This document shows positions 16,342-24,409 of a stretch of 64,000 bases of DNA, one piece after another. The position numbers and the translations under genes were made by a program. The first letter of the stretch is position 1, and the number at the start of each line of letters is the position of its first letter. The stretch is from Plantactinospora sp. BC1 (GTDB taxonomy: Bacteria; Actinomycetota; Actinomycetes; Mycobacteriales; Micromonosporaceae): NCBI RefSeq assembly GCF_003030345.1, contig NZ_CP028158.1, positions 310,001-374,000 of the forward strand, read 5' to 3'. The notes under the pieces are model-generated. The model had not been told where the DNA came from. It made no database searches and was given only the letters and a program-made list of their open reading frames with translations.

Positions 16342-18471
16342 GTGGATGTCGCGGCGCAGTCGCCACCAGCCGCACCGACCCCGGGACCGGCCCACCGGCC
16401 CACGCTCCGCGGCCGGCGGCGTCGCTGGCGGACCGCCCTCGTCGCCGTCCTGGCGACCGCGCTGGTCAGCACCGCGACGGCCGCGTTCGGCCCGATGCCG
16501 GCATCGGCGGCCACCGTGGACACCGGTGCCTGGTATGTGTTGCTGAACCGGAACAGTGGCAAGGCGCTGGACGTCTACAACCTGGCCACCGGGGACGGTG
16601 CGCGGATCACCCAGTGGGCGCGGGGTGACGGCGCCTGGCAGCAGTGGCAGTTCGTGGACTCCGGTGCCGGATACTACCGGCTGCGGTCGCGGCACTCGGG
16701 CAAGGTGCTGGACGTGTTCGACCGGTCGACCGCCGATGGTGCGGCGATCGTGCAGTGGAGTGACGGTAACGGGACGAACCAGCAGTTCAGGCTGGTGGAC
16801 TCGACCGACGGACACGTTCGGCTGATCAACCGGAACAGCGGCAAGGCGATGGAGGTGCAGGGGGCCTCGACCGCCGACGGGGCGAACATCGTGCAGTACT
16901 CGGACTGGGGCGGCACCAACCAGCAGTGGCAGCTCGTCCGGGTCGACGGTGGTGCCGGCCCGACCCCCACCGACCCGCCCGCCGGCACGTTCAGCAACCC
17001 GGTGGTGTGGCAGGACTTCGCCGACGTCGACATCATCCGGGTCGGCGAGGCGTACTACCTGTCCGCGTCGACCATGCACTACTCGCCAGGCGCACCGATC
17101 CTGCGCTCGTACGACCTGGTGAACTGGGAGTTCGCCGGGCACTCGGTACCCCGGCTCGACTTCGGGTCGAAGTACGACCTCTCCGGCGGCCGGGCGTACG
17201 TGGACGGCATCTGGGCCTCCACCCTCAACTACCGGCCCAGCAACCGGACCTACTACTGGGCCGGGTGCATCGACTTCGCCCAGACCCACATCTACACCGC
17301 GTCCGCCGTCGACGGCACCTGGAGCCGGCACGCCACCATCCCCCACTGCTACTACGACGCCGGCATGCTGGTCGACGACAACGACACGATGTACGTCGCG
17401 TACGGCAACGGCACCATCAGCGTGGCCCAGCTCTCCGCCGACGGCCGTACCCAGGTGCGCAACCAGCAGGTCTTCAGCACACCGTCGAACATCGGCACCC
17501 TGGAGGGCGCCCGCTTCTACAAGCGCAACGGCAGCTACTACATCTGGCTCACCCGCCCGGCCAACGGCCAGTACGTGCTCAAGGCGAGCAACCCGTTCGG
17601 GCCGTACGAGATCCGTCAGGTGCTGCTCGACCTGCCGGGGCCGATCGCCGGCGGCGGGGTACCGCATCAGGGCGGCCTCGTGCAGACCCAGAACGGCCAG
17701 TGGTACTACATGGCGTTCACCGACGCGTACCCCGGCGGCCGGATGCCGACCCTGGCACCGGTCAGCTGGACCGGCGACGGCTGGCCCGTGTTGCAGACGG
17801 TCAACGGAAGATGGGGGAGCACGTACCCGAATCCGCTGCCGCTGCGGCCGGTCAGGCCGCTCACCGGCGTCGACACCTTCGCCGGCACCACCCTCGGGCC
17901 GCAGTGGGAGTGGAACCACAACCCGGACAACGCGCGATGGTCGGTCGACAACGGGCTGCGGCTGCAGACCGCCACGGTCACCGGCGACCTCTACAACGCC
18001 CGTAACACCCTGACCCACCGCATCCAGGGCCCGACCTCGACCGCGACGATCGAGCTCGACCATTCGGCGATGCGCGACGGCGACCGCAGCGGCCTGGCGA
18101 TGCTTCGCCAGTCCTCGGCCTGGATCGGCGTCAGGCGCGACAACGGCACCACCCGGGTGGTCGTGACCGACAACCTGACCATGGACAGCAACTGGAACAC
18201 CACCGGCACCGGGACCGAGGTCGCCAGCGCCGCCGTCTCCGGGGGCCGGATCTGGCTGCGGGCCAACGCGGACATCCGGCCCGGCAGTGGGCGACAGGCC
18301 CGCTTCTCGTACAGCACCGACGGCGTCACCTTCACCGCCCTCGGTCCGGCCTTCACCCTGAACAACGCCTGGCAGTTCTTCATGGGGTACCGGTTCGGGA
18401 TATTCAACTACGCCACCTCGGCGCTCGGCGGCGCGGTCACGGTCCGGAGGTTCGAGCTGTCCACACCATGA
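16342..18471 (+). CDS. Secreted CBM13-GH43 glycosidase with lectin-like C-terminal domain
   Basis: 709 residues from GTG 16342, preferred over upstream in-frame ATG codons because GGAGGGAG sits 8 nt before it. A long Arg-rich n-region and hydrophobic core (about 23-58) make an extended signal peptide. A ricin-type trefoil CBM13 (about 60-205, three units ending QQWQF, NQQFRL, NQQWQL) precedes a five-bladed GH43 domain (about 210-510). Candidate catalytic residues are in DFADVDII (base), CYYDAGML (Asp) and GTLEGARFY (acid Glu). The C-terminal 190 residues resemble the concanavalin-like domain appended to many GH43 beta-xylosidases. Specificity (xylosidase or arabinofuranosidase) is not certain. 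It is under the operator at 16265. Confidence 0.85.
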   Translation: MDVAAQSPPAAPTPGPAHRPTLRGRRRRWRTALVAVLATALVSTATAAFGPMPASAATVDTGAWYVLLNRNSGKALDVYNLATGDGARITQWARGDGAWQQWQFVDSGAGYYRLRSRHSGKVLDVFDRSTADGAAIVQWSDGNGTNQQFRLVDSTDGHVRLINRNSGKAMEVQGASTADGANIVQYSDWGGTNQQWQLVRVDGGAGPTPTDPPAGTFSNPVVWQDFADVDIIRVGEAYYLSASTMHYSPGAPILRSYDLVNWEFAGHSVPRLDFGSKYDLSGGRAYVDGIWASTLNYRPSNRTYYWAGCIDFAQTHIYTASAVDGTWSRHATIPHCYYDAGMLVDDNDTMYVAYGNGTISVAQLSADGRTQVRNQQVFSTPSNIGTLEGARFYKRNGSYYIWLTRPANGQYVLKASNPFGPYEIRQVLLDLPGPIAGGGVPHQGGLVQTQNGQWYYMAFTDAYPGGRMPTLAPVSWTGDGWPVLQTVNGRWGSTYPNPLPLRPVRPLTGVDTFAGTTLGPQWEWNHNPDNARWSVDNGLRLQTATVTGDLYNARNTLTHRIQGPTSTATIELDHSAMRDGDRSGLAMLRQSSAWIGVRRDNGTTRVVVTDNLTMDSNWNTTGTGTEVASAAVSGGRIWLRANADIRPGSGRQARFSYSTDGVTFTALGPAFTLNNAWQFFMGYRFGIFNYATSALGGAVTVRRFELSTP

Positions 18472-18473
18472 CG

Positions 18474-18528
18474 CTCGGGGTGCGGGAGTGGAGGGGACCG
18501 CCCTTCCCGGCCTCGACCGCACCCCGAG
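18474..18528. terminator. Terminator hairpin after the GH43 gene
   Basis: CTCGGGGTGCGG (18474-18485) pairs perfectly with CCGCACCCCGAG (18517-18528), a 12-bp stem starting 3 bp after the stop. Confidence 0.7.
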
Positions 18529-18554
18529 ACCGCCCACTGCTGGACGTGGGCGAC

Positions 18555-18590
18555 GGGAGCCGGCGCGGAGTAGGCGACGCGCCGGCTCCC
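18555..18590. terminator. Second terminator hairpin
   Basis: GGGAGCCGGCGCG (18555-18567) and CGCGCCGGCTCCC (18578-18590) give a perfect 13-bp stem with a 10-nt loop, in tandem with the hairpin at 18474. The pair should isolate the LPMO gene from read-through. Confidence 0.7.
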
Positions 18591-18711
18591 GGCGGTCTCC
18601 GGTGGTATTTGGGCGAGCGCGTCGTCGACGTCGGCAGTACCCGTCGACCCTGACCGTCGCCGGTGCGGGGCAGTAACCGGAGCCGGACCCGGGGGCGGTG
18701 ATCCGTACTTT

Positions 18712-18726
18712 GTTTGGCTCCCAAAC
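18712..18726. promoter_or_regulatory. GTTTGG-CTC-CCAAAC operator
   Basis: A perfect inverted repeat with 6-bp arms and a 3-bp spacer, ending 2 bp before a consensus TTGACA (18729-18734) and about 130 bp before the LPMO start. The position over a -35 box suggests a repressor site. The sequence differs from the TGTTAGCGCTCACA sites, so a second regulator is implied. Confidence 0.55.
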
Positions 18727-18728
18727 TA

Positions 18729-18757
18729 TTGACAAGCAGCATTCATGGGTGTGAATC
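18729..18757 (+). promoter_or_regulatory. Promoter of the LPMO gene
   Basis: The -35 hexamer TTGACA at 18729 is perfect. About 17 bp later a weak -10 (GTGAAT/TGAATC) begins at 18751-18752. It is immediately downstream of the palindrome at 18712. Confidence 0.5.
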
Positions 18758-18855
18758 TCTCATCAGGGCACCGCCGCCGGAGCCGGGTGGTTGGTGCGGG
18801 AGCGCCGGGCAGCCTCCCGCGTACTCGCTCGTGCAATCGACGTCTGGGGATCCCT

Positions 18856-19584
18856 ATGTCTACACTCGCCCAACAACTCGATCCGGCCCGACACCGCGTC
18901 ACGACGGTCCTGCGGATTCTCGCCGTCGCGGTGGCCGGGGTCGTCGCGCTCACCGTGTCCCTGGTTGCCACGCCGGACACCGCGAGCGCGCACGGCTCGA
19001 CGATCAACCCGGCCTCCCGCAACTACGGTTGCTGGAAGCGCTGGGGCAGCGACTTCCAGAACCCGGCGATGGCCACCCAGGACCCGATGTGCTGGCAGGC
19101 CTGGCAGGCCGACCCGAACGCCATGTGGAACTGGAACGGCCTGTACCGCGACGGTGTCGCCGGCAACCACCAGGCGGCCGTGCCGAACGGGCAACTGTGC
19201 AGCGCCGGGCGCACCGGCGGCGTCCGGTACGCCGCACTGGACAACCCGGGCAACTGGCAGGCCACCAACGTCGGGGCCAACTTCGGTGTCAAGATCCACG
19301 ACCAGGCGCTGCACGGCGCCGACTACTTCCGGATCTACGTCACCCGGCAGGGGTTCAACCCGCTCAGCCAGCGGCTGGGCTGGAACAACCTCGAACTGGT
19401 CCGGGAAACCGGCCGGTACGCGCCGGGCGCTGGCACCCGGGAGAACGACCCGGTGCTGAACGGCGTCTCCAACACCATCAACGTGAGCGCGCCGGGACGT
19501 AGCGGTCGGCACATCGTCTACACCATCTGGAAGGCCAGCCACTCCGACCAGACCTACTACTGGTGCGCCGACGTCAACTTCTGA
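18856..19584 (+). CDS. AA10 lytic polysaccharide monooxygenase
   Basis: 242 residues from ATG 18856 (GGGGA upstream); an in-frame ATG at 18745 would add an implausible Arg-rich leader. The signal peptide ends ...DTASA and leaves His46 as the mature N-terminus (HGSTINPASRNYGCW), the first ligand of the copper histidine brace. The second is His105 (GNHQAAVPNGQLCSAG). Cys pairs and the C-terminal TYYWCADVNF with its axial aromatic residue are intact. The sequence resembles the cellulose-active LPMO10B-type clade more than chitin-active CBP21, but substrate needs testing. There is no CBM. It has its own promoter, operator and flanking terminators, so it is a monocistronic accessory to the hydrolases. 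Confidence 0.93.
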   Translation: MSTLAQQLDPARHRVTTVLRILAVAVAGVVALTVSLVATPDTASAHGSTINPASRNYGCWKRWGSDFQNPAMATQDPMCWQAWQADPNAMWNWNGLYRDGVAGNHQAAVPNGQLCSAGRTGGVRYAALDNPGNWQATNVGANFGVKIHDQALHGADYFRIYVTRQGFNPLSQRLGWNNLELVRETGRYAPGAGTRENDPVLNGVSNTINVSAPGRSGRHIVYTIWKASHSDQTYYWCADVNF

Positions 19585-19645
19585 GGCACGGGGGGCTCGC
19601 CCCTGAACCGCACCACCGCCCGACCATTCCGCCATGGTCAGGCAC

Positions 19646-19678
19646 GGGCCGGGTCCGCGTCACACGTGGACCCGGCCC
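19646..19678. terminator. Bidirectional terminator between LPMO and GH27 genes
   Basis: GGGCCGGGTCC and GGACCCGGCCC form a perfect 11-bp stem with an 11-nt loop, midway between the two convergent genes. Confidence 0.7.
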
Positions 19679-19768
19679 CTCCCGTCGGGCCGCCGCGGCG
19701 CCAGGTCGTCGGCGTACGGACCGGTCGAGCCGTCTACCACCCGTACCGTCGACGGGGGTCCGTCGGGA

Positions 19769-21412
19769 TCACGCCCGGCTCCAGCGTTGGTTCGCGGCGG
19801 TGTGACACGTCCAGACGATCACGGCGGTGCCGTTGCTGGTTCCGCCGTTGTCGACGTCCAGGCAGAGGTTGAGGAGCCCGACGTTGCCGATCGTGCCGTT
19901 GCCGTTGAAGGTCCAGCGCTGGTTCGCACCGCCGTTGCAGTCCCAGAGCTGTGCCGGCGTGCCGGCGGTGGCGTTCGTCGGGATGTCCAGGCACTTGCCG
20001 AGCACCTGCAGGGACTGGCCGGACTGGCTGAACTGCTGGTTGGCCCCGGTGTGACAGTCCCAGACCAGCATCGTCGTACCGTTGGCCGTGCCGCCGTTGT
20101 CGACGTCCAGGCACCGGCCGCTGGACTCGCTGCGGAGCCGGAAGGTGGCCGGCGGCTCGGTGGTACCCCCGCCGCTGACCCGGTAGACGACCGTGCCGTG
20201 CGCCGGCACGTTGGCGGAGATGCTGCCGCTGGTGGTGGAGGTGGCGTTGGTCCAGGCGTCCCGGAGGGTGAACGAGGTGCCGGACTTGCCGATCGCCGCC
20301 GCCGTCGTGGAGACCGTGGTGCCGGAGCTGCCCTGGTTGAACAGCGCCACTGCGACGTCGCCGTTGGAGAGCCGCTTGGCCAGCACCCGGCGGGTACCGT
20401 CGTTGGAGACCTGCACCGCCTGGAGGGCCAGCGGATCCTGGTTGATCGCGATCAGGTTCTGGTTGCGCAGGATGGCCAGCGTCGCGGCGTCCGCGCCGCG
20501 CAGGTCGTTGCCGGCGATCAGCGGCGCCGCCATCACCGCCCAGAGCGCGAAGTGGCTGCGCATCTCGGTGTCGGTCATGCCGCCCCGGCCGACCTCCATC
20601 ATGTCCGGGTCGTTGAACGACCCCGGCCCCGCATAGCCGGCCAGCGGCACGTTGACGTCGACGATGTTCTGGATCCCCATCGGATATCCGTTGGTCTGGC
20701 CGGTGTTCCACGCGTTGGTGATGTCCTCGGTGCTGCGCCACATGTTGGCCACGTCACCCCAGTTGCGCATCGGCCCGGTCTTCTCGTGGATGCTGTTCGG
20801 ATTGATGCTGTAGACGATCGGCCGGCCGGTGGCGGCCAGGGCGTCGCGCATCCTGGCGAACGTGGCGACCTGGTCGTCGATGGTGCCGCTCGGCGAGCAC
20901 CAGTCGTACTTGAGGAAGTCGACGCCCCAGGCGGCGAACCGCCGGGCGTCCTGGGCCTCGTGCCCCTGGGCGCCGGTGGCTCCCGGGTACGAGCCGAAGT
21001 ACTGTGCGCAGGTCCGGTCCAGCGGCGCCTGGTAGATGCCGAAGAGCAGACCCCGGGCGTGCAGGTAGTCGCCGAGCGCCTTCATCCCGCTCGGGAACCG
21101 GCTCGGGCTGGCCTGTAGCTCGCCCTGGGCGTCGCGGTTCGGGTCCATCCAGCAGTCGTCGACCACGACGTACCGGTAGCCCAGCTCGCGCATGCCGTTG
21201 GCCACCATGGCATCGGCCATCTGCCGGATCAGCGTCTCGTTGATGTTGCAGCCGAACGTGTTCCAGCTGTTCCAACCCATCGGTGGGGTACGGGCCACCC
21301 CGTTGTTCAACGCCTGTGCCGGTTGCGGTGGGCGGAACGGTTCGGTGACGACCACCGCCACCGCGAGCAGAGCGACGGTCAGGGCGGCCGACCATCTGGT
21401 ACGCGTACGCAT
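19769..21412 (-). CDS. GH27 alpha-galactosidase-like enzyme with CBM13, secreted
   Basis: 547 residues from ATG 21412 (GGAGGGG upstream). Signal peptide about 1-35, then a complete GH27 barrel: TPPMGWNSWN, VVVDDCWMD, FLKYDWC (nucleophile Asp, about 170) and FNDPDMM (acid/base). A C-terminal antiparallel domain follows, then a CBM13 trefoil (about 424-547) with three CLDVDNGGT-type units and NQQF/NQRW ends. GH27 contains alpha-galactosidases and beta-L-arabinopyranosidases. The paired Asp in VDDCW is the alpha-galactosidase form, but the arabinan-rich neighbourhood keeps the second activity possible. It is 55 bp downstream of the GH127 gene and probably in its operon. Confidence 0.9.
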   Translation of the reverse strand: MRTRTRWSAALTVALLAVAVVVTEPFRPPQPAQALNNGVARTPPMGWNSWNTFGCNINETLIRQMADAMVANGMRELGYRYVVVDDCWMDPNRDAQGELQASPSRFPSGMKALGDYLHARGLLFGIYQAPLDRTCAQYFGSYPGATGAQGHEAQDARRFAAWGVDFLKYDWCSPSGTIDDQVATFARMRDALAATGRPIVYSINPNSIHEKTGPMRNWGDVANMWRSTEDITNAWNTGQTNGYPMGIQNIVDVNVPLAGYAGPGSFNDPDMMEVGRGGMTDTEMRSHFALWAVMAAPLIAGNDLRGADAATLAILRNQNLIAINQDPLALQAVQVSNDGTRRVLAKRLSNGDVAVALFNQGSSGTTVSTTAAAIGKSGTSFTLRDAWTNATSTTSGSISANVPAHGTVVYRVSGGGTTEPPATFRLRSESSGRCLDVDNGGTANGTTMLVWDCHTGANQQFSQSGQSLQVLGKCLDIPTNATAGTPAQLWDCNGGANQRWTFNGNGTIGNVGLLNLCLDVDNGGTSNGTAVIVWTCHTAANQRWSRA

Positions 21413-21467
21413 GAGCCCCTCCAGGCGGGTGGGTGACGAGGATGGGAGTTCGGGAGTTCCGTGCGGG

Positions 21468-24209
21468 TCAGACGAAGCGCCAGAGATGGTCGCTGGTCCC
21501 GTTGTCGTCCCAGATGACGATCTGTGCGCCGGCGGCGGTGGCGGCGCCGTCGACGCCGAGTACCCGGCCGCCGTTGGCGCACTGGATCCGGAAGTAACCG
21601 TTGCCGCCGTACCGGAGCCGCCACCGGTGGTCCTCGGTGCCGTTGTCGGCCCACTGCACCACCCGGGCGCCGTTGGCGGTGCCGGCGTCCTGCACCCCGA
21701 GCACCTTGCCGCTGTGCGAGTTGCGCAGCCGCAGGTAGCCGCCGGTGTCGACCAGCGCGGTCCAGAGATGGTCGGCGGTGCCGGTGTCGCCCCACTGGAC
21801 CACCTGTCCGCCGTCGGCGGTGGACATCTCCCGTACCCCGAGCACCAGGCCGCTGGCGAGGTTCTGGATCCGCCGCGCCCCGTTGGGGACGAACCGCCAC
21901 TGGTTGTCCGGCGTGCCGTTGTCCGGATCCTGCACCGCCTGGGCACCCTGGGCCGTGGAACCGTTGAGCAGGGCCAGCAGCTTGCCGGTGTGCACGTTGC
22001 GGATCTTGTGAGAGCCGTCGCCGACGTCGGTGACGGTCCACCGGTGGTCGGCGGTACCGCTGTCGCTCCACTGCACGACGGGTGCGTTGTCGGCGGTGGA
22101 CATCTCCTGGACGCCGAGTACCTTCCCACTGTTGAGGTTGCGGAGCCGGACGGCGTTGCCGTCGACGACCAGCTCCCAGTCGTGGTCGGCGGTGCCGGTG
22201 TCACCCCACAGCAGCGCCCGGCCGCCGTCGGCGGTCGACATGTCCTGGATCCCCAGCACGAGACCACTGGCCGCGTTGGCCAGCCGGTAGCTGGCGGTCG
22301 AGCCACCCGCCTGCCCGTTGGCGCTCCAGTAGACGGTGTAGTTGTGCCCGTGCGCGTCGTAGAAGGGACCGAGGTTCACGGTCGCGCCGTTGGCGGTGGC
22401 GGTGAAGGCCAGCGAACCGCTGCCGGTGCGGGTCACCGAGCCGGTGGCCAGCGACGGGAGCGCGCTCAGCGTCGTGTTTCCGTAGTTTCCGGACAAGACG
22501 ACCGGACCGTAGGTGACCGCCACGACGTTCGGGTTGTCGTTCGCGGGCTGCGTCGCGACCCGCATGGGCAGCCGTACGGTGACCACGTCGCCGGAGGCCC
22601 AGGAGCGGGTGAGCGTGGCGTAGCTTCCCGGCGCGGTGGCGATGCTCTGTGCGACCCCGTTGACGCTGACCGTCGCCCCGCTCGTCCAGGCCGGGATGCG
22701 GATCCGCATCGTCCACGACCCGCCCGCGCTCCCGGTGACGGTGAGCGTCGTCGTGTCGCTGACCGGATAGCTGGTGGTCTGGGTGACGGTGATCCCGCGC
22801 TGCGACCAGGTGAGCACCGACGGCATGAACAGGTTCACCGTCAACGTGGTGCCGTTGTGGAAGTAGATCGAGTCCATCAGCTTGGTGTTCGTCTCCAGGC
22901 CCGTACCCTGGCAGCACCAGAACGAGTTGTAGTCGGTGCTCCAGGTGCCGCCGCCCCACGCCGGACCGACGCCCCGGCGACCGCCCGGGTTGAGCGGGGT
23001 GAAGTAGGTGACGTGTCCACGGCTGTCGGCCGGGTTCTGCTGGCCGACCATGTGGTTGAGCAGCGCCCGCTCGTAGTAGTCGAAGTACGCCACCCGGTTC
23101 GGGTCCAGCAGCCACAACTCCCGGGTCAGCTTCAGCATGTTGTAGGTGTTGCAGGCCTCGCAGGTGTCGTTGCGCAGATATCCGGCGATGGCGTCGGGAG
23201 CCCGGAAGTGCTCGGCCTGGCTGTTGCCGCCGATGACGTAGGTGTGCGCGTCGACGGTGATGTTCCAGGCGTTGCTGGCGATGTCCCGGTAGCGGGTGGT
23301 GCCGGTGGCCTTGAACTCCCGGGCCGCGCCGACCCACTTCGGGACCTGGGTGTTCGCGTGCAATCCGTTGAGCTGGTCGGAGTTGGCCGCCAGGGGGTTG
23401 AACACGGCTGCGTGGTCGAACCGCTGGGCCGCGGTGAGCCATCGGGCGTCACCGGTCTGCTGGTAGAGGTCGGTGAGCACCGCGTTCATGCCGCCGAACT
23501 CGGTGCCCAGCATGGCCTGCATCTGCGCCGGGGTCAGCCGGCCGGTACGCCAGTCGACCCAGCCGGCGAGCCCGAGGAGTACGTCGCGGGCCTGGTTGCT
23601 GCCGAGGTGACGCCACACGTCGAGCAGCCCGGCCAGCGTCTTGTGGATGCAGTAGTAGGGCACGTTGCCGTTGCTCAACGTGCGCGCCTCCAGGGCGCTG
23701 AAGTCGGACTCGGGGAAGCCGGAGAGGTAGCCGGGGTTGAACCCCGCGGCGGCGTTGTTGGCCTGACAGCGGGCGAGTTCGGCCACCATGCGGTTGGCCC
23801 TGTCCCGGCAGGTGGTGTCGCCGAGCACCGCCCACATGTAGGCCCAGGCGGTCAGGAAGTGGCCCTGCATGTGGGTGCGGAACGGGAACGAGGGCGCGTC
23901 CCATCCACCGGTCGCGGCGGCACCGTTGGTGGAGAGGCGGTGGTTGGCCCGGAAGTTGTAGAGCAGCCGCTCCACGTCGACGAAGCGCAGGTAGTTGAGG
24001 GTACGGTTCTGGTTGTCGAGCCAGCGGCTGGCGGTCAGCCGCACCTGGCCGAATTCGAACGGGTACGCCGAGACGCCGATGTCCGGGCGGGCGGGTGCGA
24101 GGGCGGCCTGCGCCTGGGGACCGTCGAGGACGGAACCGACGGCCGAGGCGACGGTGGCGACACCGGCGGCCTGCAACAGGTGGCGGCGGCTCATGGGCGG
24201 GAACGACAC
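21468..24209 (-). CDS. GH127-type beta-L-arabinofuranosidase with two CBM13 domains, Tat-exported
   Basis: 913 residues. GTG 24209 is chosen because GGAGG lies 5 nt upstream; ATG 24194 is the alternative. A twin-arginine leader (MSRRHLLQAAG) directs Tat export of a folded metalloenzyme. The DUF1680/GH127 domain (about 45-620) has Glu351-x-Cys353 (TCEACNTYN) and Cys432-Cys433 (WCCQGTG). Their spacing matches the zinc site and catalytic Cys of Bifidobacterium HypBA1 (E338, C340, C417, C418). Glu333 is a candidate acid/base. Residues from about 636 hold six trefoil repeats (VLGIQDMSTADGG and relatives), making two ricin-type CBM13 modules. Predicted role: hydrolysis of beta-L-arabinofuranosides such as those on extensin or arabinan decorations. 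GH146 is the alternative family. Confidence 0.88.
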   Translation of the reverse strand: MSFPPMSRRHLLQAAGVATVASAVGSVLDGPQAQAALAPARPDIGVSAYPFEFGQVRLTASRWLDNQNRTLNYLRFVDVERLLYNFRANHRLSTNGAAATGGWDAPSFPFRTHMQGHFLTAWAYMWAVLGDTTCRDRANRMVAELARCQANNAAAGFNPGYLSGFPESDFSALEARTLSNGNVPYYCIHKTLAGLLDVWRHLGSNQARDVLLGLAGWVDWRTGRLTPAQMQAMLGTEFGGMNAVLTDLYQQTGDARWLTAAQRFDHAAVFNPLAANSDQLNGLHANTQVPKWVGAAREFKATGTTRYRDIASNAWNITVDAHTYVIGGNSQAEHFRAPDAIAGYLRNDTCEACNTYNMLKLTRELWLLDPNRVAYFDYYERALLNHMVGQQNPADSRGHVTYFTPLNPGGRRGVGPAWGGGTWSTDYNSFWCCQGTGLETNTKLMDSIYFHNGTTLTVNLFMPSVLTWSQRGITVTQTTSYPVSDTTTLTVTGSAGGSWTMRIRIPAWTSGATVSVNGVAQSIATAPGSYATLTRSWASGDVVTVRLPMRVATQPANDNPNVVAVTYGPVVLSGNYGNTTLSALPSLATGSVTRTGSGSLAFTATANGATVNLGPFYDAHGHNYTVYWSANGQAGGSTASYRLANAASGLVLGIQDMSTADGGRALLWGDTGTADHDWELVVDGNAVRLRNLNSGKVLGVQEMSTADNAPVVQWSDSGTADHRWTVTDVGDGSHKIRNVHTGKLLALLNGSTAQGAQAVQDPDNGTPDNQWRFVPNGARRIQNLASGLVLGVREMSTADGGQVVQWGDTGTADHLWTALVDTGGYLRLRNSHSGKVLGVQDAGTANGARVVQWADNGTEDHRWRLRYGGNGYFRIQCANGGRVLGVDGAATAAGAQIVIWDDNGTSDHLWRFV

Positions 24210-24250
24210 GGGGGCCTCCGTTGACGGTGCGGAGTTGACAGCCGTGATCT

Positions 24251-24369
24251 CCGGGCTGCGGTGATTCCGGGCTGCGGTGGTTTCCGGACTGGCTTCCGGG
24301 CTGGCTTCCGGGGTGCCGGACTGGTGTTCCGGGCCGCCGGACTGGTGTTCCGGACCGGGGTGTTTCCGG
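24251..24369. repeat. Imperfect short tandem repeats upstream of GH127
   Basis: CCGGGCTGCGGTG occurs twice 16 bp apart. It is followed by alternating CTGGCTTCCGG and GCCGGACTGGTGTTCCGG units (two copies each) up to 24369. These fill the 200-bp gap between the GH43-CBM42 stop and the GH127 start. They look like slipped-strand expansions; a regulatory or mRNA-structure role is unproven. Confidence 0.6.
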
Positions 24370-24409
24370 ATCTGGGGCCCGACCCGCCCGCCGGGCCCGG
24401 TGGCGGTGC

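Noticed and set aside
20880-20930. Calling the GH27 protein a beta-L-arabinopyranosidase
   Set aside because: The arabinan context is suggestive, but the VDDCW Asp pair is the alpha-galactosidase form as far as I recall, so the call stays general.
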